Shown: positions 15,992 through 29,227 of the stretch, piece by piece | Position numbering within the stretch: position 1 is the stretch's first letter | Layout of the letters: every line of letters begins with the position of its first letter | NCBI RefSeq assembly: GCF_015240065.1 | Contig: NZ_CP060506.1 | Span: 1,612,001-1,676,000 of the forward strand | Source of the DNA: Nanchangia anserum | Lineage (GTDB): Bacteria; Actinomycetota; Actinomycetes; Actinomycetales; Actinomycetaceae | Length of the DNA stretch: 64,000 nucleotides | Reading direction: 5' to 3' | Translations under genes and position numbers: made by a program | Notes under the pieces: model-generated | What the model saw: the letters and a program-made list of their open reading frames with translations, nothing else | Database searches by the model: none | Told to the model about the DNA's origin: nothing

Positions 15992-17298
15992 TGACGGATC
16001 TGCGAGACCTGCACACTAAATCAGTTGTTTCTACCTTCGTTAACGAGTTTCCTAACGAATGGGAGATTACGGCTTTAAGGAATATCTGTCACCTGCACAC
16101 AGGTTCAACTCCACCAAAAACCGAAGCTCGATACTGGGGCGATGGATTTAACTGGTTTTCTTCAAAGGACTTGAAGTCTTTAAAGATATCGAGATCCCTC
16201 GATCAGGTGACCGGCGATGCAGTGAAAGAATGCGGCCTATCGCTACACCAACCAGGCACCCTTGTAGCCTGTTTTCGGTCCGGCATACTTCGCCACACGT
16301 TCCCAGTAGCTCTGGCGACAGAGCCGTTTACGATAAATCAAGACTTGCGCGCCCTGAGTTTAGATAACAGGCGTTTGGCGGAGTATATCCTGTATTACCT
16401 AACCGGCATGAACGATCACGTGCTTCGTTCATGTCTGAAAGTCGGCGCTACTGTCGAGAGCGTCGAGACAAAATGGTTCCTGGATTTCCCCGTCCCGATC
16501 CCTCCACAAAAAGAGCAAGATGACATCGTCAAATATCTTGACTCCAAGACGGCTGAGATTGATGGGTTGGTGTCGAAACTGGAGCGTGAGCGTGAGCTGC
16601 TGGAGCGCTACCGGCGGGAGCTGATCGCCCACACCGTCACCCGCGGCCTCAACCCCGGCGCGCCCACACGCGACAGCGGCATCGAATGGATCGGTAAGAT
16701 ACCTTCGGCTTGGCGAGAAGACTCTCTCAAGTCAATGCTGCGCAGGATCAGCATCAGGAACAAGCCAGAGCGTCGTGTTCTATCCGTCGAGCGAGTGAAT
16801 GGGGTCGTGGATCGAGAGACCGAGGGATCACCGGATAATCACAACCGGCTACCGGACGATCTGAGTAGATATTTGGCAGTGGATCGCGGTCAGTTCGTCA
16901 TGAATAAAATGAAGGCGTGGCGTGGATCTTATGGGGTTTCCCGACTCGACGGAATCGTAAGCCCGGCATATTACGTGTTTGCGCTAAACCACCCCAATCC
17001 CGATTTCTTCAACTGGGCGATTAGGTCGGACGCATACGTGCCGTTCTTTGGTCGAGACTCCTATGGGATCAGAACAGACCAATGGGACTTCAAGTTGTCT
17101 ACGCTTTCCTCAATGCCGTTCTTTTCTCCACCGATCGACGAACAGCAGGAAATCGCTAATTATCTTGACGAGAAGACATCCGATATCGACTCGACCGTTG
17201 CAGGCATCAACAGGCAGATCGAGTTGTTGGGACGGTACCGCAAGCAAGTCATCAACGATGCCGTGACCGGCAAGATTCGTGTGGGAGAGGTGGCGTGA
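15991..17298 (+). CDS. hsdS: Type I restriction-modification specificity subunit
   Basis: This is the specificity subunit that sets the two half-sites recognised by the HsdM/HsdR complex. It has about 435 residues, starting at ATG 15991 inside the hsdM stop codon. Two target-recognition domains (~20-160 and ~225-370) are each followed by a conserved long helix: LERERELLERYRRELIAHTV near the middle and IELLGRYRKQVINDAVTGKI at the end. The first recognition domain is visibly less GC-rich than hsdM and hsdR, the usual sign of domain exchange in hsdS genes. The target sequence cannot be predicted by eye. Confidence 0.9.
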   Translation: MTDLRDLHTKSVVSTFVNEFPNEWEITALRNICHLHTGSTPPKTEARYWGDGFNWFSSKDLKSLKISRSLDQVTGDAVKECGLSLHQPGTLVACFRSGILRHTFPVALATEPFTINQDLRALSLDNRRLAEYILYYLTGMNDHVLRSCLKVGATVESVETKWFLDFPVPIPPQKEQDDIVKYLDSKTAEIDGLVSKLERERELLERYRRELIAHTVTRGLNPGAPTRDSGIEWIGKIPSAWREDSLKSMLRRISIRNKPERRVLSVERVNGVVDRETEGSPDNHNRLPDDLSRYLAVDRGQFVMNKMKAWRGSYGVSRLDGIVSPAYYVFALNHPNPDFFNWAIRSDAYVPFFGRDSYGIRTDQWDFKLSTLSSMPFFSPPIDEQQEIANYLDEKTSDIDSTVAGINRQIELLGRYRKQVINDAVTGKIRVGEVA

Positions 17299-20285
17299 TG
17301 GATACGTCCGAGCGCAGGTTTGAAGACGAGATCGAGTACTGGCTGACTCACGCTGGCGCTTCCGAGTATGACTGCTATGAGTCGCGTGACCGGCGTGACT
17401 ATAACAAGGAGCTTGGTCTCTATCCGGACGACCTCCTGGATTTTGTGCGTGAGACGCAGCCACAGCAGTGGGAACGCCTGGAACGGATCCACGGGATGAA
17501 GGCTGGCGATAAGTTCTGCAAACGCGTGGCCCGCGAGCTGGATCGGCGTGGCGTGGTCGAGGTGCTGCGCCGCGGTGTGGAGGATCTGGGTGCACGCTTC
17601 AAGCTGGTGTACTTCGCGCCGGGTTCGGACTTGAACGAAATGTTGGCGGAGAAGTATTGGGCCAACCGGATGACGATTGTGCGCCAGCTGCGTTACTCGA
17701 CGAAGAACGACAACTCTGTCGACACCGTGCTGTTCGTCAACGGTATCCCGGTGGTGACGTTGGAGTTAAAGAACCAACTGACCGGGCAGACCTATCGGAA
17801 CGCGATTGACCAGTACAAGCGCTCCCGTCCAGCCTCTGAGGTGTTGTTTGGGGTGAACCGCCGCGCGGTGGTGCACTTCGCCGTTGATACTGACGAGGCC
17901 TGGATGACCACGAAGCTCGCCGGTATGGACACAGTGTTCCTCCCGTTCAACCGTGGCTTTAACAATGGTGCCGGCAACCCGCCAGTGGCAGGTAAGTACA
18001 AGACGTCCTACCTGTGGGAAGAGGTGCTGGCGAAGGATTCCCTGCTCGACATCCTGCACAGGTTCGTCCAGTTCGTCCCGCACAAGCACGATTCCCGCAA
18101 AGATAAGCTGATCTTCCCGCGTTACCACCAGCTCGACGCCGTGCGCGCACTCGTGGCCGACGCGAAAAGCCACGGCGCGGGGAAGAACTATCTGGTGCAA
18201 CATTCGGCTGGATCAGGCAAGTCGAACACCATCGCCTGGCTCGCCCATCACCTGTCGAACCTGCACGATGAACAGCAGCGGGCAGTGTTCGACTCGATCA
18301 TTGTCATCACCGATCGGCGCGTCCTCGATAAGCAGCTACAAGACACGATTTACGCGATGGATCACACCGCTGGCGCCGTGGTCAAGGTCGACAAGGACGC
18401 CCGCCAACTCACCGACGCGCTAGCCGATGGCGTAAAGATCATCATCTCCACGCTACAGAAATTCCCATTCGTTGATGTCAGCCAGATTGCCACCACTGGG
18501 AAGCGGTTCGCTGTGATCGTCGACGAGGCGCATTCGTCGCAAACCGGTGAAGCGTCGGAAAAGCTCAAGCAGGTGCTCGCCGATACGGCCACGGCTGGCA
18601 AGGAGTCTGAGGAGGACCTGCTCGATCGCTACGCGGCGGCCGAGGCTCAGGTGGAGGCCGAGCAGCTTGAGATTGACGAGCAGATTGCCCAGGAGCTGCG
18701 TACACAGGGTCGCCAGCCGAACCTGTCGTTCTTTGCCTTCACCGCGACTCCGAAGCAGAAGACTCTAGAGATCTTTGGTACCCCTGTGCCCGATGGGACC
18801 CCGGTCCCGTTCCACGTGTATTCGATGCGGCAGGCGATCGAAGAGGGATTCATCCTCGACGTGCTCAAAAACTACACCACCTACAAGACCTTTTACCGGG
18901 TCGGGAAAACTATCACCGAAGATCCGGAGTACTCCACGAAGCAAGCCAACAAGGCGCTCGGCAAGTACCTGAGCCTGCACCCCTATAACCTGCGGCAGAA
19001 GGCCGAGATCATCATCGAACACTTTCGCGCCAACGTCGCCCACAAGATCGGCGGTAATGCGAAAGCCATGCTGGTCACCGGCTCGCGCCTGCACGCGGTG
19101 CGCTACTACTTCGCCTTCCGCGACTACATCACACAGAGGGGATACGCGGATCTTGGCGTGCTCGTGGCGTTCTCGGGCACAGTCGAGGACCAGGGCGCGG
19201 AGTGCACCGAGGAACAGCTCAACCAGATCCCCGAAGCCGAGCTGCCGGAGAAGTTTGCCACTGGCGAGTACCAGCTGCTGCTCGTGGCCGAGAAGTATCA
19301 GACGGGCTTCGATCAGCCGCTGCTGCACACCATGTACGTGGACAAGAAACTGCACGGGGTCAAAGCGGTGCAGACGCTGTCGCGGATCAACCGGATGCAT
19401 CCGGGCAAGACCGACACGTTCGTGCTCGACTTCGTCAACACTGCCGAGGAGATCCAAAAGTCGTTCCAGGACTATTACATCTCTACCGGGATCACCGAGG
19501 AGACCGACCCGAACATCGTCTACGACCTCTATCATTCCCTCGCTTCCTACCACTTGTGGACGGACAAGGAGATCGAGGGCTTTACCAAGGTGTTCTTCAC
19601 CGAGTCGAAAAAGCAAACGAACCTCGACTTTAGTCGCCTCAACGCCTACCTCGACCCAGCCGTCGCACGTTTCAACCAACTTGCCGATGACGAGAAGCTC
19701 GAGGTGCGGGCGCGGATGAACAAGTTCAACCGCAACTACGACTTCCTGACCCACATCATCCGCTACGACGACAAACGACTTCACCGGTTCGCCGCTTATG
19801 CCAAGCTCCTCGTGCGCAAGCTCCGTATCGAGGGCGATCCCGCTCCACACCTGGAAGGCGAAGTCGCGCTACAGTACTACCGGCTCCAGCAGGTCTATGA
19901 AGGCTCGATTGACCTGGCTGACAAGCACGGGGAACTGTCGAACAATCCCGACACCGGTGGCGCGAGCGAGGACGAAACGGACAACCTGTCTAACATCCTG
20001 GCCAAGCTCAACGACCGCTGGGGTACCGAGTTCACCCATATGGACAAGGTCATCGAGCAGCTCACCGAAGACATGGTCGAAGACGCCGAGGTCAAGTCGC
20101 GCGCCCACAACTCGCTCGACATGTTCTCCATCGTCTACGCCGAACGCATCCAAGACATCGTGCTCGACCGGATGAACCAAAACCAGGACTTCGCCATCAA
20201 GTACCTGTCAGATCGACAGTTCAAAGCCGATGTGGATCGAGTCCTGCTGCCCCTCATTCACGCACGCCTCAACCACAAGGAGTAG
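17298..20285 (+). CDS. hsdR: Type I restriction endonuclease subunit
   Basis: This is the motor and nuclease subunit of the type I enzyme, 995 residues. The N-terminal nuclease domain has SVDTVLFVNGIPVVTLELKN, which carries the PD-(D/E)xK catalytic residues (ELK about residue 155). The helicase part has Walker A HSAGSGKSN (~302-310) and a DEAH box IVDEAH (~408). A helical C-terminal region needed for assembly with HsdM follows (DNLSNILAKLNDRWGTEF). The start ATG overlaps the hsdS stop, so the three genes form one coupled operon. The frame is intact over its full, typical length, which argues that the locus is functional and that the hsdM break is an artefact. Confidence 0.93.
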   Translation: MDTSERRFEDEIEYWLTHAGASEYDCYESRDRRDYNKELGLYPDDLLDFVRETQPQQWERLERIHGMKAGDKFCKRVARELDRRGVVEVLRRGVEDLGARFKLVYFAPGSDLNEMLAEKYWANRMTIVRQLRYSTKNDNSVDTVLFVNGIPVVTLELKNQLTGQTYRNAIDQYKRSRPASEVLFGVNRRAVVHFAVDTDEAWMTTKLAGMDTVFLPFNRGFNNGAGNPPVAGKYKTSYLWEEVLAKDSLLDILHRFVQFVPHKHDSRKDKLIFPRYHQLDAVRALVADAKSHGAGKNYLVQHSAGSGKSNTIAWLAHHLSNLHDEQQRAVFDSIIVITDRRVLDKQLQDTIYAMDHTAGAVVKVDKDARQLTDALADGVKIIISTLQKFPFVDVSQIATTGKRFAVIVDEAHSSQTGEASEKLKQVLADTATAGKESEEDLLDRYAAAEAQVEAEQLEIDEQIAQELRTQGRQPNLSFFAFTATPKQKTLEIFGTPVPDGTPVPFHVYSMRQAIEEGFILDVLKNYTTYKTFYRVGKTITEDPEYSTKQANKALGKYLSLHPYNLRQKAEIIIEHFRANVAHKIGGNAKAMLVTGSRLHAVRYYFAFRDYITQRGYADLGVLVAFSGTVEDQGAECTEEQLNQIPEAELPEKFATGEYQLLLVAEKYQTGFDQPLLHTMYVDKKLHGVKAVQTLSRINRMHPGKTDTFVLDFVNTAEEIQKSFQDYYISTGITEETDPNIVYDLYHSLASYHLWTDKEIEGFTKVFFTESKKQTNLDFSRLNAYLDPAVARFNQLADDEKLEVRARMNKFNRNYDFLTHIIRYDDKRLHRFAAYAKLLVRKLRIEGDPAPHLEGEVALQYYRLQQVYEGSIDLADKHGELSNNPDTGGASEDETDNLSNILAKLNDRWGTEFTHMDKVIEQLTEDMVEDAEVKSRAHNSLDMFSIVYAERIQDIVLDRMNQNQDFAIKYLSDRQFKADVDRVLLPLIHARLNHKE

Positions 20286-20379
20286 ACGAGACGGGAAGAC
20301 TTGCCCGCCGCCGCGGGCCGTCCCCGTCCAGCGCCAACGCTCCGAAGCAACCAGGGACTTATCAAATGCGACGTGAAAG

Positions 20380-20453
20380 TGGAGCGGGTGACGGGAGTCG
20401 AACCCGCCTCTACAGCTTGGGAAGCTGTCGTTCTACCGATGAACTACACCCGC
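20380..20453 (-). tRNA. tRNA-Gly (anticodon CCC)
   Basis: On the minus strand GCGGGTG and CACCCGC form the 7-bp acceptor stem. The anticodon arm is ACAGC-TTCCCAA-GCTGT, giving anticodon CCC. The T arm reads GGCGGGTTCGACTCCCG, with the usual TTCGA loop. The 3' CCA appears to be encoded (20380-20382). It follows the restriction locus; tRNA genes are common integration sites, but no att duplication was found here. Confidence 0.93.
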
Positions 20454-20545
20454 GAGGGGCATCCATTCGCGACGAATGAACGTGGCCAGTGTAACCGCAG
20501 GACGCCACTGCGGCCAAACCGACGCCGGGGCGATAGGATCCCGTC

Positions 20546-20968
20546 GTGTCTCGCCTCATCGTCGCCGCCATCATCACCGGCCCTGCCGACACGGTACTGG
20601 CGTCCGCTCGGGCCTACCCACCAGATTTAGCGGGCCGCTACGAGTTTCCCGGCGGCAAGGTCGAACCCGGCGAGGACGCCGCAACGGCGCTGAGGCGCGA
20701 ACTCGCCGAGGAACTGTGTGTCTGCGCGCAGATCGGCCCAGAGCTCGCCAACCCCGACCGCGCGGACGGGTTATGGCCGATCCTCGAGGGACGCGACATG
20801 CGCGTGTTGTGGGCACGCATTCCCGAGGGCGCAGAGCCAGCCGTGACGGCAGCGCACCTGCATCACGTCTGGCAACCGCGCACGCACCTAGCCGACCTCG
20901 ACTGGCTGGCTCCCGACCTGCCCATCGCACGGTTGATCGCCCGCAAGTCCCCGCCAAACGTCCCATAG
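20546..20968 (+). CDS. Nudix hydrolase, MutT-like
   Basis: This 140-residue protein carries a full Nudix box (GKVEPGEDAATALRRELAEEL, residues ~37-57) with the metal-binding REXXEE core. The short size and the flanking region (YEFPGGK before the box, WLAPDLPIARLI near the C-terminus) match the MutT/8-oxo-dGTP-diphosphatase group that cleans oxidised nucleotides. Substrate choice within the Nudix family cannot be settled by eye. The start is GTG 20546. It is followed 48 bp later by the TetR gene. Confidence 0.85.
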   Translation: MSRLIVAAIITGPADTVLASARAYPPDLAGRYEFPGGKVEPGEDAATALRRELAEELCVCAQIGPELANPDRADGLWPILEGRDMRVLWARIPEGAEPAVTAAHLHHVWQPRTHLADLDWLAPDLPIARLIARKSPPNVP

Positions 20969-20991
20969 CGTCGCGACGAGCAGGCGGGGTC

Positions 20992-21006
20992 TGTCAGAAA
21001 CTGACA
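20992..21006. promoter_or_regulatory. Putative TetR operator palindrome
   Basis: TGTCAG-AAA-CTGACA is a perfect 6+3+6 inverted repeat placed 10 bp before the start codon of the adjacent TetR-type regulator. That position suggests self-repression by covering the promoter or translation start. Confidence 0.6.
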
Positions 21007-21016
21007 TGATGGGGCC

Positions 21017-21739
21017 ATGCCGAAAATCATCGGGCAGAACCTCGCCGATCACCGTCAGCAGATCCGCGAGCGCCTCTTCACCGCGCTGGGCGACCTGCTG
21101 CACGAGCGCTCGTTTCAGTCGCTGACGATGGCCGAGATTGCGGCCGCGGCGGGTGTCGGGCGCACGGCGGTGTATAACCACTTCGACGATAAAGAGTCGC
21201 TGCTGTTGGCGTTTATGAGTTACGAGACGCGACGCTATTCGTCTCATCTGCGCGAGTGTCTGGCCGGCATCGATGATCCGTTGCAGAAACTGCGGGTCTA
21301 CATCCGCGAACAGCTCATTCTTGGCGCCACCTATCACCTCACGCCCGAGACGAACCTGCGTCAGCAGGTGTCGACGCGGACCATTCAGGAGCTGTCGTCG
21401 CACGGGCACGAGATCGAGAACGTACTGTCCCACATCCTTGAGGAGGCGATGGCGGCCCGGGTGATCCCTACCCACAACCTCATGGTGTGCATTTCGCTGG
21501 TTAACGGGTGTTTGGCCGGGCGTCGGATGCCCAGCGATCTCGAGGCGCGCGAATACCTCATCCAGGCCATCCAGGCGTTCATTCTTCGCGGGCTTGGCGT
21601 CGCTGCGTCTGCCGCTCCCTTACCCGATGCCCGGGCAATTCTGGGCCATCCCGTCGCCATCACGCAGTCGCCGTTCGCGCCCGCCGAATCCGATGCCGCC
21701 TTGACGATGGGTATCTGTCCCGTGCATCAGCCCGCCTGA
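21017..21739 (+). CDS. TetR-family transcriptional regulator
   Basis: This 240-residue protein has an N-terminal TetR helix-turn-helix (SLTMAEIAAAAGVGRTAVYNHFDDKESLLLAFM, residues ~35-67), the most conserved part of the family. The C-terminal ligand domain is helical with no recognised ligand class. A perfect palindrome (20992-21006) precedes its start, so autoregulation is likely. No divergent efflux gene is adjacent; the Nudix gene upstream and the membrane protein downstream are on the same strand and may be co-regulated. Confidence 0.88.
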   Translation: MPKIIGQNLADHRQQIRERLFTALGDLLHERSFQSLTMAEIAAAAGVGRTAVYNHFDDKESLLLAFMSYETRRYSSHLRECLAGIDDPLQKLRVYIREQLILGATYHLTPETNLRQQVSTRTIQELSSHGHEIENVLSHILEEAMAARVIPTHNLMVCISLVNGCLAGRRMPSDLEAREYLIQAIQAFILRGLGVAASAAPLPDARAILGHPVAITQSPFAPAESDAALTMGICPVHQPA

Positions 21740-21796
21740 TGCCGTGCTGCCCGGTGCGCGGTTAGGCTTGGGAGAAACCGACGGGAAAGGGTGAGC

Positions 21797-22927
21797 ATGA
21801 GCCTTCACGACGACCTGCGCCGCGCAGGCGACCCCACGACGCCGCTCACGCAGCTTCAATATCTGGCGCAGAATGTCCCCGAGACTCGCCCGATTGTCGC
21901 GGCCAACCCGTCTACCTATCCGGCGTTGCTTGACTGGCTCGCCGAATTCGAGGACCCCGACATTCACGCCGCCTTGGCCTCGCGCAAGTCCCCCGCACCC
22001 CGCGAGGCCATCAGTGCCGACATCGCTGAGGCCACGGCGTCCGGCGGCGACCGGACAGAGAGCATGCCGACGCAGACCGGCGACGATGGGCCGGTGGAGG
22101 AGGCCGCGGAGAGCGCCACCGACACTGATACGGAAGCTGCGCCTGCCTGGGATCAGGATCGTCGCCGCTGGCATCCCCTTACGCCATCCCAATCTCAGGC
22201 ACACGCCGGGCAGGGCGATGCGCGCGGACGAGTGCGGACGAATTCCGACGATCGGCCGTTTACGCGCAAACCCGCCGGTATCGCCGCCATCGTCATTGGC
22301 GCGATCCTCGTCATCGTCCTCGCCGTCGGTGCGGTCGGCGGCATCCTGTACGCAACGGGGCACCGCGATTCCGGGCTGGGCAAGGTCGTCGCGGACCTAC
22401 TCGGCGACGACAGCCGCGACGGGGCGCGCATGCGCACGTCCAGCCCGGCCGACACCGACAACCCGGCGGCCGCCGATCGCGAGGGCAGCGAGGAGGCGGA
22501 GCAGTCGCTTGCCCGTCCCACGCAGCAGCGCGCGGTCAAGGAGTTCCCGACCCGCGATCCCGCCGCGGGCGTGCGCCCGGTTCCGCCGGCTGCCTACACC
22601 GACGTCACCCACTTCCAGGTCAACGACGGCGCTGTGACGTGCACGATCTCGTCGGCACAGGCCACCTGTCTCGTCGCGTCGACGACGCAGGACTACGGCA
22701 ACAAGGGTGGCCCCCTGCGCCTGACCATCACGTCGGGCGGAGCCTTCACGATGACCGATGCCTCAAGCGAGGCTCCGGCGGCCGGAAACGCGGCGGTTCT
22801 CGCGCCGTCTGCGGCGGTTGCCCAGGGCAAGATCGCCTGCCAGTCCTCGGGCAGCAGCGTCGAATGCTGGGACGCCATGACCGGGCACGGCTTCACCGCC
22901 GGCGGCGGCACCGTCGGTCAGTTCTAG
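21797..22927 (+). CDS. Membrane-anchored protein with N-terminal LRV-like domain
   Basis: This is a protein of about 376 residues. ATG 21797 is chosen because AAAGGG lies at good distance; GTG 21791 is an alternative. Residues 5-65 (AGDPTTPLTQLQYLAQNVPETRPIVAANPSTYPALLDWLAEFEDPDIHAALASR) match the variant leucine-rich repeat module found at the N-terminus of many actinobacterial membrane proteins. An acidic, low-complexity linker, one transmembrane helix (~155-180, AIVIGAILVIVLAVGAVGGILYA) and an exported domain of about 190 residues with two Cys pairs follow. The function is not known. It ends at a strong bidirectional terminator. Confidence 0.7.
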   Translation: MSLHDDLRRAGDPTTPLTQLQYLAQNVPETRPIVAANPSTYPALLDWLAEFEDPDIHAALASRKSPAPREAISADIAEATASGGDRTESMPTQTGDDGPVEEAAESATDTDTEAAPAWDQDRRRWHPLTPSQSQAHAGQGDARGRVRTNSDDRPFTRKPAGIAAIVIGAILVIVLAVGAVGGILYATGHRDSGLGKVVADLLGDDSRDGARMRTSSPADTDNPAAADREGSEEAEQSLARPTQQRAVKEFPTRDPAAGVRPVPPAAYTDVTHFQVNDGAVTCTISSAQATCLVASTTQDYGNKGGPLRLTITSGGAFTMTDASSEAPAAGNAAVLAPSAAVAQGKIACQSSGSSVECWDAMTGHGFTAGGGTVGQF

Positions 22928-22936
22928 AACTCCAAT

Positions 22937-22977
22937 AGGCGGTGCCCACCGTCCCTATCGGGATCGGTGGGCACCGC
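22937..22977. terminator. Bidirectional terminator between convergent genes
   Basis: GCGGTGCCCACCG (22939-22951) pairs perfectly with CGGTGGGCACCGC (22965-22977). It separates the plus-strand membrane protein gene from asd on the minus strand. Its AGGCGGTGCCCA start equals that of the terminator at 2147. Confidence 0.85.
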
Positions 22978-22990
22978 TTGCGATTATGAC

Positions 22991-25350
<2,360 letters not shown>

Positions 25351-25493
25351 CAGCCGATCTCCTTACATGCGTTCGATTGGCTGGTCGACGTCCCCATCGT
25401 AGGGATACGCGCACATCGCGGCGCCGAACTGTCTACACTGTGGCGCCGTGTAACCGCTCTCACGCCACTGTGCCCACGTCGCGCATTCATACA

Positions 25494-25531
25494 GCGGCGG
25501 GGCGGCCACCGTATCGTGACCGCCCCGCCGC
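25494..25531 (-). terminator. Terminator after ilvC
   Basis: GCGGCGGGGCGG (25494-25505) and CCGCCCCGCCGC (25520-25531) form a perfect 12-bp GC-rich stem with a 14-nt loop, about 18 bp beyond the ilvC stop codon. Confidence 0.8.
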
Positions 25532-25548
25532 GCAGAATTCACGCGCGC

Positions 25549-26574
25549 TTAACGCTGTGCGTGACCTTCCTGGTAGTCGTCAGCCGCCTGGTTCCACGAG
25601 AACATCTTGCGCAGCTCGCGACCGACCTGCTCGATCGGGTGAGCCTCGCCCTTCTCGCGCAGCTGCGTGAACTCGGGAGCGCCCGCGTCCTGGTCGGCAA
25701 TGAAGCGCTTGGCGAAGGTGCCGTCCTGGATGTCCGACAGGATGTCGCGCATCGCGGACTTCGTCTGGTCGGTGACGACGCGCGGACCCGACACGTAGTC
25801 GCCGTATTCGGCGGTGTCCGAGCACGACCAGCGCTGCTTGGTGATGCCGCCCTCGTTGATGAGGTCGACGATGAGCTTCAGCTCGTGGCACACCTCGAAG
25901 TAGGCGATCTCGGGCTGGTAGCCGGCCTCGGTCAGGGTCTCGAAACCAGCCTGAATGAGGTGGGAGACACCACCGCACAAGACGGCCTGCTCACCGAACA
26001 GGTCAGTCTCGGTCTCCTCGGTGAACGTCGTCTTGATGACGCCGGCACGCGTGGCGCCCAGGCCCTTGGCGTAGGCCTTCGTCAGCTCCCACGCCTCGCC
26101 CGAGGCGTCCTGCTCGACCGCGATGATCGCGGGCGTGCCGTAACCCGATTCGTAGGTGGCGCGGACCTTGTGGCCCGGGCCCTTCGGGGCGACGAGGCAG
26201 ATGTCGTGGCCGGCCGACGGCTGAATGTAGTCGTAGCGGATGTTGAAGCCGTGGGCGAAGAAGATCGCGGCGTCCGGCTTGAGGTTCGGCTCGATCTGCT
26301 CGGCGTACAGGCTGCGCTGAACCTGGTCGGGCGCGAGGATCATGACGATGTCGCCCTCGGCGGTCGCCTCTTCGATGGAGCGGACCTCCAGGCCCTCTTC
26401 CTTGGCCTTGGCCACCGAGGACGAGCCCTCACGCAGGCCGACGACCACCTGGACGCCCGAATCGCGCAGGTTCAGGGCGTGGGCGTGCCCCTGCGAGCCG
26501 TAGCCGATGATGGCGACCTTCTTGTTCTTCAGCTTCGCCAGATCAGCATCCGGATCATAAAAGATGTCAGCCAC
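25549..26574 (-). CDS. ilvC: Ketol-acid reductoisomerase
   Basis: This is the second enzyme of valine, leucine and isoleucine synthesis: it isomerises and reduces acetohydroxy acids with NADPH and Mg2+. The 341-residue class I protein has the Rossmann motif [18 protein letters not shown] (residues 24-41) and the metal-binding CHELK and SDTAEYGDY regions in the C-terminal knotted domain. The start is a GTG (26574) lying inside the last codons of ilvN, so translation is coupled. Confidence 0.95.
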   Translation of the reverse strand: MADIFYDPDADLAKLKNKKVAIIGYGSQGHAHALNLRDSGVQVVVGLREGSSSVAKAKEEGLEVRSIEEATAEGDIVMILAPDQVQRSLYAEQIEPNLKPDAAIFFAHGFNIRYDYIQPSAGHDICLVAPKGPGHKVRATYESGYGTPAIIAVEQDASGEAWELTKAYAKGLGATRAGVIKTTFTEETETDLFGEQAVLCGGVSHLIQAGFETLTEAGYQPEIAYFEVCHELKLIVDLINEGGITKQRWSCSDTAEYGDYVSGPRVVTDQTKSAMRDILSDIQDGTFAKRFIADQDAGAPEFTQLREKGEAHPIEQVGRELRKMFSWNQAADDYQEGHAQR

Positions 26575-27091
26575 GAGTGTTCTCCTTCAATTGGTCGGTT
26601 ATGGAACGGGCCCCGCGCCCGATAGCGACGACGCCGGACTGGACGAGCTCGCTGACCCCGTAGGGTTCGAGCATATCCAGCAGAGCTTCGAGGGTTGCAG
26701 TCTCGCCCACCCCCTGGATCACCAGAGATTCGGGCTGCACGTCAACGACGTGGGCGCGGAACATCTCGACGATCGTCAAGATCTTCGACCGCGTCTTATC
26801 GTCCGCGCGCACCTTGACGAGGATGAGGCGGCGTTGCACCGACTGGTCCTTATCGAGGTCAACGACCTTGAGGACGTTGACGAGCTTGTTCAGCTGCTTG
26901 GTCACCTGCTCAAATGGCAGTGGTTCGGCCTGAACGGTGACGGTGATACGCGAAATTTCCTCGTGCTCGGTCTGGCCCACGGCCAGCGACAAAATGTTGA
27001 ATCCGCGCCGGGTAAACAGAGCGGACACGCGCGAGAGCACGCCGGGCTTGTTCTCGACGAGCACGGACAGGGTGTGACGGTTATCGGGCAT
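26567..27091 (-). CDS. ilvN: Acetolactate synthase small (regulatory) subunit
   Basis: This 174-residue regulatory subunit of acetohydroxyacid synthase has an N-terminal ACT domain ([28 protein letters not shown]) that binds valine for feedback inhibition, and a C-terminal ACT-like half (ARDK-type [24 protein letters not shown]). It begins 3 bp after ilvB and overlaps ilvC by 8 bp, giving the standard actinobacterial ilvBNC order. Confidence 0.95.
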   Translation of the reverse strand: MPDNRHTLSVLVENKPGVLSRVSALFTRRGFNILSLAVGQTEHEEISRITVTVQAEPLPFEQVTKQLNKLVNVLKVVDLDKDQSVQRRLILVKVRADDKTRSKILTIVEMFRAHVVDVQPESLVIQGVGETATLEALLDMLEPYGVSELVQSGVVAIGRGARSITDQLKENTRG

Positions 27092-27094
27092 CGC

Positions 27095-28891
<1,797 letters not shown>

Positions 28892-28951
28892 GATCGAGCC
28901 TTTCTTATAGTCGTCTGGATGGCAATCGCTCGCGGCGCGGGGCATAAAGAA

Positions 28952-28975
28952 AGGCCCCTGGGATTCCGGGGGCCT
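28952..28975 (-). terminator. ilvB attenuator terminator
   Basis: On the minus strand AGGCCCC, a 10-nt loop, GGGGCCT and TTCTTTATG form a stem with a U-rich tail, between the leader peptide stop (29009) and the ilvB start (28891). This is a transcription attenuator: stalling on scarce Ile/Leu/Val codons would prevent its formation. Confidence 0.85.
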
Positions 28976-29008
28976 GCGTACGCGCGATCTCATTGTGCGT
29001 GGGGTCAG

Positions 29009-29077
29009 TTACGGCGTCGCAGGCCCGGCTAGGATGACCGGGCCTACAACCACGAGAATTCGCGTGCGATTCGCCAT
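29009..29077 (-). CDS. ilvB leader peptide
   Basis: This 22-codon leader contains ILVVVGPVILAG, i.e. eight Ile/Leu/Val codons in a run of twelve, followed by a stop and then the attenuator hairpin. It is a ribosome sensor for branched-chain aminoacyl-tRNA supply and not a functional protein. No ribosome binding site precedes its ATG, while TACCAT, a TAnnnT-type -10 box, ends 7 nt upstream, so the transcript is probably leaderless. Confidence 0.85.
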   Translation of the reverse strand: MANRTRILVVVGPVILAGPATP

Positions 29078-29084
29078 GTCTTTG

Positions 29085-29090
29085 ATGGTA
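29085..29090 (-). promoter_or_regulatory. Putative -10 box of the ilvBNC operon
   Basis: TACCAT on the minus strand lies 7 nt before the leader-peptide ATG, fitting a transcript that starts at or near that ATG. No convincing -35 is seen at standard spacing. Confidence 0.45.
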
Positions 29091-29227
29091 GTCAAGCCGG
29101 CGGGGTGTGGTGGGGTGTCTCAGCATGCGGGAGTGTCGCGATGCGGGACTGGGGTCACACGTGTGGCGCGGGTGGCGCTGAGACAATAGAGGCATTTACG
29201 AGTGACGACCACGGAGGCCCGCTCGCT

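Noticed and set aside
20285-20460. Integration (att) site at tRNA-Gly
   Set aside because: No second copy of the tRNA 3' end and no integrase gene were found in the window.
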